NCBI RefSeq assembly: GCF_001634285.1
Contig: NZ_CP015438.1
Span: forward strand, 2,616,001 to 2,680,000
Length of the DNA stretch: 64,000 nt
Source of the DNA: Anoxybacillus amylolyticus
Lineage (GTDB): Bacteria > Bacillota > Bacilli > Bacillales > Anoxybacillaceae
Direction of reading: 5' to 3'
Shown: piece by piece, positions 46,413 through 54,022 of the stretch
How positions within the stretch are numbered: position 1 is the first letter of the stretch
Layout of the letters: each line of letters begins with the position of its first letter
Notes under the pieces: generated by a model
Told to the model about the DNA's origin: nothing
The model's input: only the letters and a program-made list of their open reading frames with translations
The model's database searches: none
Program-made: the position numbers and the translations under genes

Positions 46413-47777
46413 ACTGTAGTTGAGCAATTTCAATTACAATAATTACCATGTAAAAGAGACAAACAGGGTACCCCTTATGCCACGTGGAGCTGTTTTTTCA
46501 CGGTATCAATGGGAATATTTTGTTTCGCTGCATGGTAAATGAACTCCACGAGGCTATGTCCTTTTCTCTTGCGCAGGAGATCGAGCCCATCCGAAAAATC
46601 GCTGTTAGACTCGAATAGGCTGTACACGTAAGCAAGCTGCACCAAGATCCAGTAACGTTTCACCGCTCGATGATGACGAACGCGGTACCCATCGAGTTTC
46701 AGCTGGTCTTTCGCTTGACGGAAAAAACATTCGATCGACCAACGCTCGGCATAGTAGCGCAAGATGTCTTCGTCGCTTAGCTCCCAATCGGTGCTCAAGA
46801 CGCAATGAAGATGTTCCGGTGTCATCGGTTGATCGGCTTTCCAAACAAGTAGCACCACCGCATCATCGAGACCGTTGAGCGCTCCTTCGTAACGATAGAC
46901 GCGATAGCGCTCTTCTCCCACCGTGACGAGGCGGGTGTCATTCGGTTCGAGATAGCGGGCAAACTGCTTCGCTTGGATGGCGATGCCTTTCGGATAGAGA
47001 ATCCGGTTCGTCTTAAGCATCGCGATGACGTGGAACCCTTTTTTCAAGCAGGCTTCCACGAGTGCTTTCGATGGATACCAAGAGTCCATCAGTACATAAA
47101 CAGGACGACTCACATCCAAAGAAGAAAGCATCTCAATCGCGAGTTTTCCTTTGCTTTTTCCAGCCTCCTTGTCGTAGGGGCGAAAAGCAAACGGAAACGC
47201 TTGAGTCATCGTATGAACCATGAGCCAAACGAGAGAATGCCCCCAAATCGATTTTTTCTCTGTGTGAGAATAATGCCAATCACACCCTTGAATAGCGCAT
47301 GTTGCCCGTGACGAAGGCTTCGTTTTTTGGCAAATCGTATCATCGATGGAAACAAAAATGGGTTGATTCTTCTGTTTGGCGATGCGTTCGACACGATGAA
47401 GCATCCACTGCTGGAGTTTGCGGAGCAATGTCTCTTCATCCCACGGACTTTTCGTGAAAAAATGGCTCAGTGTCGTGCGATGGTTCGGATGAAAACTCCC
47501 ATGATGTAGATCGGTCAACGTTCCCGAAAAACCTTTCGTCACCATCGCATCCACGATATGAACGAGATGCTTCATCACAGGTTTCGAGAAATAAAGCGCC
47601 AACCCCAACGTCGTGAAAAACTTGTGGATTCCTTGATGATGTGCTAATCTATTCATGAGACATGAACCTCCTTGTGTGAATGGTTGGTAGCACATCTATT
47701 CTAACCAAGGAATCGGGTTCATGTCTTCTTTTTTGTCTCAATGTAAATTTATGTTATCGATTTTGCTCATCTACAGT
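46413..47777 (-). mobile_element. IS701/IS4-like element nested in IS630
   Basis: About 1365 bp with ends ACTGTAGTTGAGCAA and TTGCTCATCTACAGT. The host sequence CATAA is repeated on both sides (46408-46412 and 47778-47782), a short target duplication. Younger than the IS630 copy. Confidence 0.85.
46475..47656 (-). CDS. DDE transposase, IS701/IS4-like
   Basis: 393 residues from the ATG at 47656 with AAGGAGG upstream. FVSIDDTICQKTKPS, VLMDSWYPSKALV and the YAERWSIECFFRQAKDQL box give an Asp-Asp-Glu triad. The family label (IS701 versus IS4) is not certain. It looks intact. Confidence 0.82.
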   Translation of the reverse strand: MNRLAHHQGIHKFFTTLGLALYFSKPVMKHLVHIVDAMVTKGFSGTLTDLHHGSFHPNHRTTLSHFFTKSPWDEETLLRKLQQWMLHRVERIAKQKNQPIFVSIDDTICQKTKPSSRATCAIQGCDWHYSHTEKKSIWGHSLVWLMVHTMTQAFPFAFRPYDKEAGKSKGKLAIEMLSSLDVSRPVYVLMDSWYPSKALVEACLKKGFHVIAMLKTNRILYPKGIAIQAKQFARYLEPNDTRLVTVGEERYRVYRYEGALNGLDDAVVLLVWKADQPMTPEHLHCVLSTDWELSDEDILRYYAERWSIECFFRQAKDQLKLDGYRVRHHRAVKRYWILVQLAYVYSLFESNSDFSDGLDLLRKRKGHSLVEFIYHAAKQNIPIDTVKKQLHVA

Positions 47778-48408
47778 CATAAAAAAAAACTTGCCCGACA
47801 ACACAGTCATCATCTATGAAGATGAAAGTCATATTCGGGACTATCAAGCTCTTCGGGCCACATGGAGTGTCAAAGGGCGCCAAAAACAAATTCCTACGTA
47901 CGGACACCACGCAACAGTCAGCTTATTAGGCGGTGTGAATATCGAAACGGGTGAATTTCTCTGTATGGAAACGGACCAATGTAATGCACAGGCTTTTCTG
48001 CAGTTTCTCCAATACACATTGAACCAATATCCAGATAAACATGTGGTGATGGTCTTGGATAACGCAAAAATTCATCATGCCAAAGTCCTTCAGCCTTTTT
48101 TACAGGAGCACGAAGAACAGTTAACTTTTGTATTCTTACCCCCTTATTCGCCGAATTTAAATTTAGTTGAACGAATTTGGGGCTGGCTGAAAGAGAGTGT
48201 CATTGCCAATCGGTTTCATCCTAGTCGAAAAGAGTTACGAGAATCGATTGTTTCGTTCTTAGAGTACCTTTCTGAGTTTCCAGAAAAAGTGCTCCAACGC
48301 ATCGGACAGGTTGCTATGTCGGAAAATTAATCTGAACCTATATATACTCTTTACGTATGCTCCGTTTTTTGCAGAGTCATAGATTATTGCTCCCATAACA
48401 TGAAAATC

Positions 48409-49127
48409 CCCCTTCAGAAAAATTTTTGTTTTTTTTACAATAATCTCTTGATAGTTATTATACAATAAAATGGCTTTTCATCAAAATTTGTGCTTAATTT
48501 TTTAACATGCTCTACTAATGCTTGTGAGGAAGAATCAGCAAATCAATGATTTTTTCACATCCTTGTTCAGGAAAAAGTATCATTCGTCAAGTATATGTTA
48601 TGTTGATGACTCTTTTTTACTTTGTATAATGGAAAATATCGATGGATATAGAACAACAAAAGAAGGATGTGAAGGGAGCGCAGGAAGAGAACCATCGAGT
48701 GGTACGCTATCCTTTGAAAAAATGTCGACATCGCAAAAAGTACAACAAAACTCTTGACGTTATCTTTGTTTTTTAACATTATTTAATTGGGAATACGAAA
48801 ACTAACTATCCACTATTTTTCGGTGAAAGTAACGGATTCACAATTGGTTATTTCCACGCTTGGTTGACAAGAAATGCTGGTTCATGGGCGTTTTATTTAG
48901 ATAATTAGAATTAGCATATCATGAGTGTTTATTATCCATTATTTTACCAAAAAACAGAATCATACGGCAGAAAATCTAGGAATAGAGCGATGTCAACTGG
49001 TTTTTAATGGTTAATCAACACGCCTGTTAGCATATCTTAAAATTTAAAAATTTGAAAGTGTCTATATTTGTTGAAGTTTTTGTTTAAAATTAAACACACA
49101 CATAGTACCTAAGGGAGGAATTCCAAT
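48409..49127. other. Non-coding stretch with coding relics
   Basis: No intact gene. At 48777-48908 a start-less frame reads NYPLFFGESNGFTIGYFHAW and ends YLDN; a diverged copy is at 51535-51623. At 48965-49029 is a 65-bp sequence repeated between iscS and cymR. The promoter and AGGGAGG site of the next gene are at its right end. Confidence 0.5.
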
Positions 49128-49343
49128 TTGTTTAAATCCAAAGAAAAAAATAAACCTGCTACTAAGGGATTTATATGGCTCGTTATTGCGACTGTAATAA
49201 GTTTTCTAAATGAGGAGGTTCAATTAAGATTCGATGAAAGTGCACTAATAGGTAATATTTTTAATTTTATAACTTTTGTAATATGGATTGTTTTTGCTTT
49301 TTATGCGATACTCTTTATGAAAAGTTCCCTAATTAGAAAATGA
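49128..49343 (+). CDS. 71-aa membrane protein (TTG start)
   Basis: TTG start after AAGGGAGGAATTCCAA. Basic N-terminus (FKSKEKNKPATK), membrane helix GFIWLVIATVISFL, acidic loop, second helix FNFITFVIWIVFAFYAIL. Size and neighbourhood (toxin relics) suggest an immunity-type membrane protein, but this is inference. Confidence 0.6.
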   Translation: MFKSKEKNKPATKGFIWLVIATVISFLNEEVQLRFDESALIGNIFNFITFVIWIVFAFYAILFMKSSLIRK

Positions 49344-49406
49344 CTGTTGGTGAGCTTTGATGTTGTGACTATCACTTATACAACCATTCACATTATAAAG
49401 CGGCAC

Positions 49407-50888
49407 CTAGAAGGCCGGTGAATTAATGGGGCATAGACTTCCCTCATGTCGAATTTTGGAGACCATTCTCCCCGCCATTTGGCGCCAAAGGACGGGAGGA
49501 CGAGCAGGACTTCCTGCTCCAAATTCCGTTTTTGCGCACGCCAAAGAGCCGGTCCCCCCTCGTTTTTTTCGAAACCGGCACAATCGCTTCAGATTTTGCA
49601 CGACGGCGGTCAACAGCGCCTGTTCTTCCATGGCGTCCAGGCCCCGGCTTCGGGCCCGGTCCAGCCCATGACATTCCTTCCCTTCGGCGAACACATGCTC
49701 ACAACGCGTGCGAAGGGCTTGAATAGATCGATAACCGCCCTGTTGCTGAATGAGCCTCGCTTGGTTGCGAATCTGAACTTCTCGGACTTTCGCCTGGCGT
49801 TGTGCTTCCTGAGCGGGATCCTTCGCCCGGCGCTTCCAGGTTGGAATCTCCTCCATCTCCTTGCGGCGCAGCGACACGAGCGGCGTAATGCCTTGGGCGA
49901 AGAGCGCTTCCAAATACTCCGTGGTGCCATATGCTTTGTCCGCGGACAAGGTCCGGATCGTGATCGACGGGTGGCGGAATCGAATCGAAGCCAGCTGCTC
50001 CAAACTCGTCTCCCGTTCCGCCGTTCCGGTGGCCACGCTCGCTTTTCGAGATAAAATGACGCGTGACCGGACATCGATGACATCGTGCACCAAATACCGA
50101 GGATACGCTTCCTGCCCTTTGCCTTTCTTGTACAACCGAGCATCCGGATCCGTCACGCTTCGATGGGTTTGATTGGAAAACGTGGTTCCACGGAAGTTTC
50201 CTCGTTCTTCGGCATGGGCGCGCTCTCCTGATTGGGGAGACGGAGAAGGCGGATCGTCATCGGGATCCCGGTCAGCCTCCGGGGACTCGGTCTGTTCATC
50301 TTCCCGAGCGGTGCGGGCCAGGTAGTCTTCCAACGTTTCCACCGGAGCGAGCTTGATCTCCCGCAAGCTGTGGATCGAAGCATTCGCCCGCACTTGGGTG
50401 CCATCAGCCGCCGCATGGACATCCGGAGAGACCAGCCCCGCCGCGATGCACTGGTCCACCACGTAGGTCATCAGCCGATCAAAGATTCCGTGTTGACGCC
50501 AGCGTTTCCGTGTTTTCACGAGCGTCGTTCGATCCGGAAGCGTGGGATGATGCGGGTCGGGATGGAGCACGGATTCAAAGTCAAGACCGCAAAACCACAG
50601 GTATCCGGCATGCATCGGGAGGATCTCATACAACTCCCGCTCGGAGTGATCAAACAAATACGAGAGCAGCATCAGGCGAAGCAGCCGTTCCGGATCCGCC
50701 GCCGGGCGACCCGTTTTTTCCGTGTACAGGGGAGCCACCCAATCGTGAATGACGGAAAAGTCAACCGCTTCGTTGATTTGGCGCAGGATATGATGTGGGG
50801 GAACCAGGTCCTCCATGTCGATGACTTGAAACAACCGAGGCTGGGTCGAAGGGTTTTTGGGGGCTTTCATGATCCATTCACGCTCCAT
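49407..50888 (-). CDS. IS1182-family transposase
   Basis: 493 residues. N-terminal DUF772-type domain (GRPAADPERLLRLMLLSYL), DDE domain with AAADGTQVRANAS and TLSADKAYGT, C-terminal RCEHVFAEGKECHGL. The stop codon TAG lies in the flanking CTAG, so it is supplied by the target site. Probably intact. Confidence 0.9.
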   Translation of the reverse strand: MEREWIMKAPKNPSTQPRLFQVIDMEDLVPPHHILRQINEAVDFSVIHDWVAPLYTEKTGRPAADPERLLRLMLLSYLFDHSERELYEILPMHAGYLWFCGLDFESVLHPDPHHPTLPDRTTLVKTRKRWRQHGIFDRLMTYVVDQCIAAGLVSPDVHAAADGTQVRANASIHSLREIKLAPVETLEDYLARTAREDEQTESPEADRDPDDDPPSPSPQSGERAHAEERGNFRGTTFSNQTHRSVTDPDARLYKKGKGQEAYPRYLVHDVIDVRSRVILSRKASVATGTAERETSLEQLASIRFRHPSITIRTLSADKAYGTTEYLEALFAQGITPLVSLRRKEMEEIPTWKRRAKDPAQEAQRQAKVREVQIRNQARLIQQQGGYRSIQALRTRCEHVFAEGKECHGLDRARSRGLDAMEEQALLTAVVQNLKRLCRFRKKRGGTGSLACAKTEFGAGSPARPPVLWRQMAGRMVSKIRHEGSLCPINSPAF

Positions 50889-50963
50889 TCCAACGATTTT
50901 TCCTCCTTTTTCGACATAAGCCCCGTAAATCCCTGCTTTAGAGTGTACTTTTTCACCGGCCTT
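49411..50963 (-). mobile_element. IS1182-family element inserted in a terminator loop
   Basis: 1553 bp with inverted ends AAGGCCGGTGAA and TTCACCGGCCTT, flanked by CTAG on both sides (49407-49410, 50964-50967). Deleting the element and one CTAG restores CGGCACCTAGAGGGGTGCTG, a terminator stem nearly identical to the intact one at 45059. GC content is clearly higher than in the neighbouring DNA. Confidence 0.9.
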
Positions 50964-50981
50964 CTAGAGGGGTGCTGTTTT

Positions 50982-51016
50982 CTACGTGAATGAGCGCATG
51001 TTCATGCCGCCATTCG
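50982..51016 (-). pseudogene. Remnant of a second yrzQ-like gene end
   Basis: The codons NGGMNMRSFT-stop match the end of yrzQ at 53579-53713 except that 33 bases between two GCGCATG words are missing, as if deleted by slippage. The upstream part of the gene is replaced by unrelated sequence. Confidence 0.6.
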
Positions 51017-51075
51017 ACACGTGCTTGATCAAAGTGCCGCTGTTCACGAAAATATTCAAGTTCATTAGCGACCGT

Positions 51076-51483
51076 CTAATGAGCAATGAGTTTCTGTATA
51101 GCCGCTTTTATCACTCTAATTCTAGCCGCTGACAATGTCAGAACGATAACAGTCAGGAAGATTTTCAAAACGAATTGCATTTGATCATCGTAAATCCAAA
51201 CAAGAAATAGTAACAGTTTTTGATACAGGGCTAAACTTATTGGGAGTACAAGAAAAAGGATCGTTGACCAAGCAGGAGACCGGAAAACGATAAGCATGGA
51301 AATGATAATAAGAACACCTACTACAACAGAGGAATTATGATACCAAAAAAGAACGAATGGGTTGACGTCATCCCATGTTGGCGCTTGACTGAGAACGTTA
51401 TAAACATTATGCTGGCTTTTGAGTTGACAAAAGAGAATTATTGAACAAATAAGCGGCAGAATCCAAAAGTATTTGCTTTTCAT
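51076..51483 (-). CDS. 135-aa integral membrane protein
   Basis: From the ATG at 51483 (GGAGGAC upstream): KSKYFWILPLICSIILF, then three more hydrophobic helices (VVVGVLIIISMLIVF, TILFLVLPISLALY, IFLTVIVLTLSAARI). Four membrane segments, no recognised family. In the IS-rich scar beside toxin-like relics; could be an immunity protein, unproven. Confidence 0.6.
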   Translation of the reverse strand: MKSKYFWILPLICSIILFCQLKSQHNVYNVLSQAPTWDDVNPFVLFWYHNSSVVVGVLIIISMLIVFRSPAWSTILFLVLPISLALYQKLLLFLVWIYDDQMQFVLKIFLTVIVLTLSAARIRVIKAAIQKLIAH

Positions 51484-51616
51484 TTTTTTGTCCTCCATCA
51501 AAAGGGTGAACCCGCAAGCTGATCTAGGCAACCCTTCGATTTTTCTATGAAACTAACGGATTCACGAGCGGTTGTTTTCATACTTGGGTGGTGTGCAAAA
51601 CTTGCTCATGGATGTT

Positions 51617-52849
51617 TTATTGAAAAGTACCATATACAGAAGAGAGAGTTGTCAATTGTCTAGTGCCTCGCCAAAGAGCCGAATATAATGAGTCTTTTGT
51701 AGCAGCATCATCGCTTTCTCTATAGGGAGCCCAATTGAGATAATCGGCATTCCAAACATAAGTGTATGAGTTATTGGTATCTTTAAATCCAGGGATAAAT
51801 GGACTGCTTTCGGTATCTTTAGTTAGATTACCACTTGAGCAAGTTGTTCCGATCACATCTACATTGAAAAATGCATCCTTAAATAAGTACTGTAAATTTG
51901 CAAATTATTTGTTTTGCACATTAGCTAATTATTTCAGATTGGAATATACTTACAAAATCAGAAGCACGGGCTTTACATGGAGTGGCGGACATGTTAGGCT
52001 AGTTGCCTAGCGAAACAAGGGCTCCTGCTCGCCCCTTTCGCTAGAAAACATGTCCACAGAGGCTCCATGTCAAGCCACCAAAATGTTTTTCTGTAAACAG
52101 AAGGGAGGAAATTTGCACAATACTCCAGATTTTTGCTGGATTAACGCGCAAAAACCCGTTTGAATTTGCAAAAAAATGGCCATTTTGTTCCGGAATAACG
52201 TGCTAATTTACATAAGTACTGCCCATCAATTCTCCACCAGGTACCTTCTATTGATACAGGATGTTTAAAGTAGGACAATCCCGAGTTCTTATATTCGTCT
52301 AGGATGACACGTAATTTTTGTGTTGCCTCTGTTATACCGCCTACCACGTAATAATCAGTTCTTGTTTGATCGATTCTACCAACAGTTGTACACCCCGCTG
52401 CACACGCTTTTAGGGGCTATAAAGTTTTTGAGCTTATCCGTAAAGGATAGTTCCAAGCCTTGATTGGTAGGCATTTTATAGTACTTAAATTCAACTTTTG
52501 TAATGATTTTAATATTATCGTTAATCTGTTGTTCTTTTGTTAAATCTTCTCCGAATTCCTGAATTAGTTTCTTACCGTAATCAGTAGTGTATAATGCATC
52601 CTTTACAAGAAATGCGCCCTCTGGGAGTTCAAGATTTCTATCTTTACTCTCTACAACTTGGATTGGCTCGTTCGGTAACTTATTTTTCATCTTTAACTCT
52701 TCATACTCTTGTTTTGTCAACAAAATCTTCACTTGATTGTCGGGAGATAGGTTATCAGTAGTTGGATGACTTTGGTTAGCTAAAGCACTCCATGGTAATA
52801 CTGTAGTTAATAAAAAACTTACAAGAATGAAAGACATCTTTTTGAACAT
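51617..52849 (-). pseudogene. Secreted protein of about 300 aa, frameshifted and split by a MITE-like element
   Basis: Begins with a signal peptide (MFKKMSFILVSFLLTTVLPW, cut after SALA). A one-base excess in the A run at 52408-52411 breaks the frame after NFIAPK; the right frame continues with ACAAGCTTVGRIDQTRTDYY to RIDGQYL, where a 320-bp insertion follows; it resumes at FKDAFFNVDVIGTTC and ends VYGTFQ. Restoring both lesions gives one continuous protein with paired cysteines. I do not recognise the family. Confidence 0.8.
51892..52211. mobile_element. 320-bp MITE-like element with nested hairpins
   Basis: Ends GTAAATTTGC and inverted GTAAATTAGC; flanked by the 9-bp direct repeat ATAAGTACT (51883-51891, 52212-52220). 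Deleting it restores the reading frame ...DGQYL/FKDAF of the secreted-protein gene. It has no coding capacity. Its centre holds stacked inverted repeats: CATGGAG/CTCCATG, GGACATGTT/AACATGTCC and CTAGCGAAA/TTTCGCTAG. Confidence 0.8.
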
Positions 52850-53108
52850 TTTTAATCCCTCCCTCTATAAATGTTCCTTAAATTAAGTGTTTTAATTAAA
52901 ATTGGATCTTCACCACAAAGTGTACTTGAAAAAGAAAGACTATCATGATAAAGAAAACTAAAACAGCGCTTTTTCCTTTGTATACCACACATCTCTTTGA
53001 GCAACATTGCTATCATGTTTGTCTTTAAAAAATCAAGCACAACTTTTGGTGAAGAGCCTTTTATTTATAAATAAATATTTTACCTGAACTCGTGGTGCTA
53101 GTTGCCCC

Positions 53109-53390
53109 CTAACGCTCAACTAGCCCAAGTGTCACAAGCGAATACGCCAACAATATGTCATCTAGTGCCGCCTCAAACCCTACAATCGAATTGGCACGAA
53201 TTTCTGTGATCCGATACTGGTCGACGAAGACAGAGAACACTATGGCTTTACGTTTTTGTTTGAGCTATCTCCCATGATGCCGATGGGCGGTGTTTCTGGT
53301 TTTTGCGAGATGGAGTCCAGAAGGCAATTTGGTACTCTTCATACAATTTTTTGGCAATTCGCTGCTGATGAATCCCTTGTCACCCAAGTT
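53109..53390 (-). pseudogene. IS982-family transposase relic
   Basis: The C-terminal part of an IS982 transposase in broken frames: LGDKGFISSELPKN near 53380, then after a stop VFSVFVDQYRITEIRANSIV and the end AYSLVTLGLVER. No 5' half and no clear ends. Confidence 0.8.
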
Positions 53391-53541
53391 ATAGGGGGAA
53401 GGAAGTTGAATCATGACAGCTGCGGTTCAATCGTGACAGGACGCTCCCTTAATGATTTACAATCTATGGTATTATATAAATGATTCCCTAACTCCCATAG
53501 CGGACTTTCACTGCCAAGTTGATAGACATGCCTAGCACACA

Positions 53542-53572
53542 CAAAAACGGCACCCTATGATTAGGATGCCGT
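53542..53572 (-). terminator. Terminator after yrzQ
   Basis: ACGGCATCCT and AGGGTGCCGT (one mismatch) followed on the minus strand by TTTTTG; ends the recD2-yrzQ transcript. Confidence 0.8.
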
Positions 53573-53578
53573 GTTTTG

Positions 53579-53713
53579 TTACGTAAATGAGCGCATGAGC
53601 TGGCGGCCCATTTTTCGTATGTTGCGCATGTTCATTCCGCCATTGCGGCGAGCCATTTGGTAGGCGGCAACGCCTAAACCGATGGCGACGAGCGATGTCA
53701 TCGTGCGGTTCAT
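53579..53713 (-). CDS. yrzQ: YrzQ-like DUF3918 small protein
   Basis: 44 residues, MNRTMTSLVAIGLGVAAYQM then basic RRNGGMNMRNIRKMGRQLMR. One N-terminal membrane helix and a basic tail. GAGGGGGA precedes the ATG at 53713. Function unknown; conserved neighbour in Bacillaceae. Confidence 0.8.
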   Translation of the reverse strand: MNRTMTSLVAIGLGVAAYQMARRNGGMNMRNIRKMGRQLMRSFT

Positions 53714-53730
53714 CGTCAATCCCCCTCTTG

Positions 53731-53922
53731 TTATGACGAAAGCGTCCGTTCTTGCTCGCTAAATAAATCATCTAACGAACTAAGCGTTCCGTCTTCTTCG
53801 ACTTGATGTGTGTAAATCATTCCTTTATGAACCGAAAGTTCGATAAAGCAATTCCAGCAATAATATTGATTGACCCCAATTTTCCCTAAATCTTTGCTTT
53901 GGCAATTAGGACATTTCAGCAC
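53731..53922 (-). CDS. 63-aa zinc-ribbon protein (GTG start)
   Basis: CPNCQSKDLG and CWNC give a four-cysteine zinc ribbon in residues 4-25; an acidic C-terminus follows (EEDGTLSSLDDLFSEQE). The GTG at 53922 lies 11 bases after GAGGAG. Between recD2 and yrzQ; probably a small regulatory or nucleic-acid-binding protein. Confidence 0.75.
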   Translation of the reverse strand: MLKCPNCQSKDLGKIGVNQYYCWNCFIELSVHKGMIYTHQVEEDGTLSSLDDLFSEQERTLSS

Positions 53923-54022
53923 AAAAAGGCACGCTCCTCTTTCCGTTTTACCATTATTTTTGGCAAACTTTTCAATATCTATACATATGGTGAGGAACGT
54001 GACCAATCATGTGCGACTATCA

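Larger units (their letters stand above)
45887..48330 (+). pseudogene. IS630 transposase split by nested IS
   Basis: N-terminal 175 codons (45887-46412): HTH domain (MAVIRLIMQGYLGIQVAEL) and ETSWNTRIIQHVL. The C-terminal part (47778-48330) has the DDE core: YEDESHIRDY with the first Asp, VLDNAKIHHA and LPPYSPNLNLVERIW with the last Glu. Removing the nested element rejoins ...EIELI to KKNLPDN in frame. Confidence 0.92.
45798..48338 (+). mobile_element. IS630-family element interrupted by an IS701/IS4-like element
   Basis: Ends TTCAGTTTGAAATTCCGACA and, inverted, TTCAGATTAATTTTCCGACA. Flanking TA at 45796-45797 and 48339-48340 is the IS630 target duplication. The inner 1.36 kb is a second element, so IS630 here is inactive. 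Confidence 0.88.

Noticed and set aside
48648-48779. 44-codon frame beginning MDIEQQKKDVKGAQEENH
   Set aside because: Weak ribosome site and no conserved features; it lies in a scar of relics, so I could not support it as a gene.
50985-51075. Coding relic TVANELEYFREQRHFDQARV on the minus strand
   Set aside because: Looks coding but is too short to place, and it overlaps the yrzQ-like end in another frame; not enough to name it.
52852-53040. 62-codon minus-strand frame upstream of the secreted-protein pseudogene
   Set aside because: No ribosome site and low-complexity composition; more likely the promoter region of the pseudogene.
53256-53483. 75-codon plus-strand frame
   Set aside because: It is the antisense of an IS982 transposase relic.
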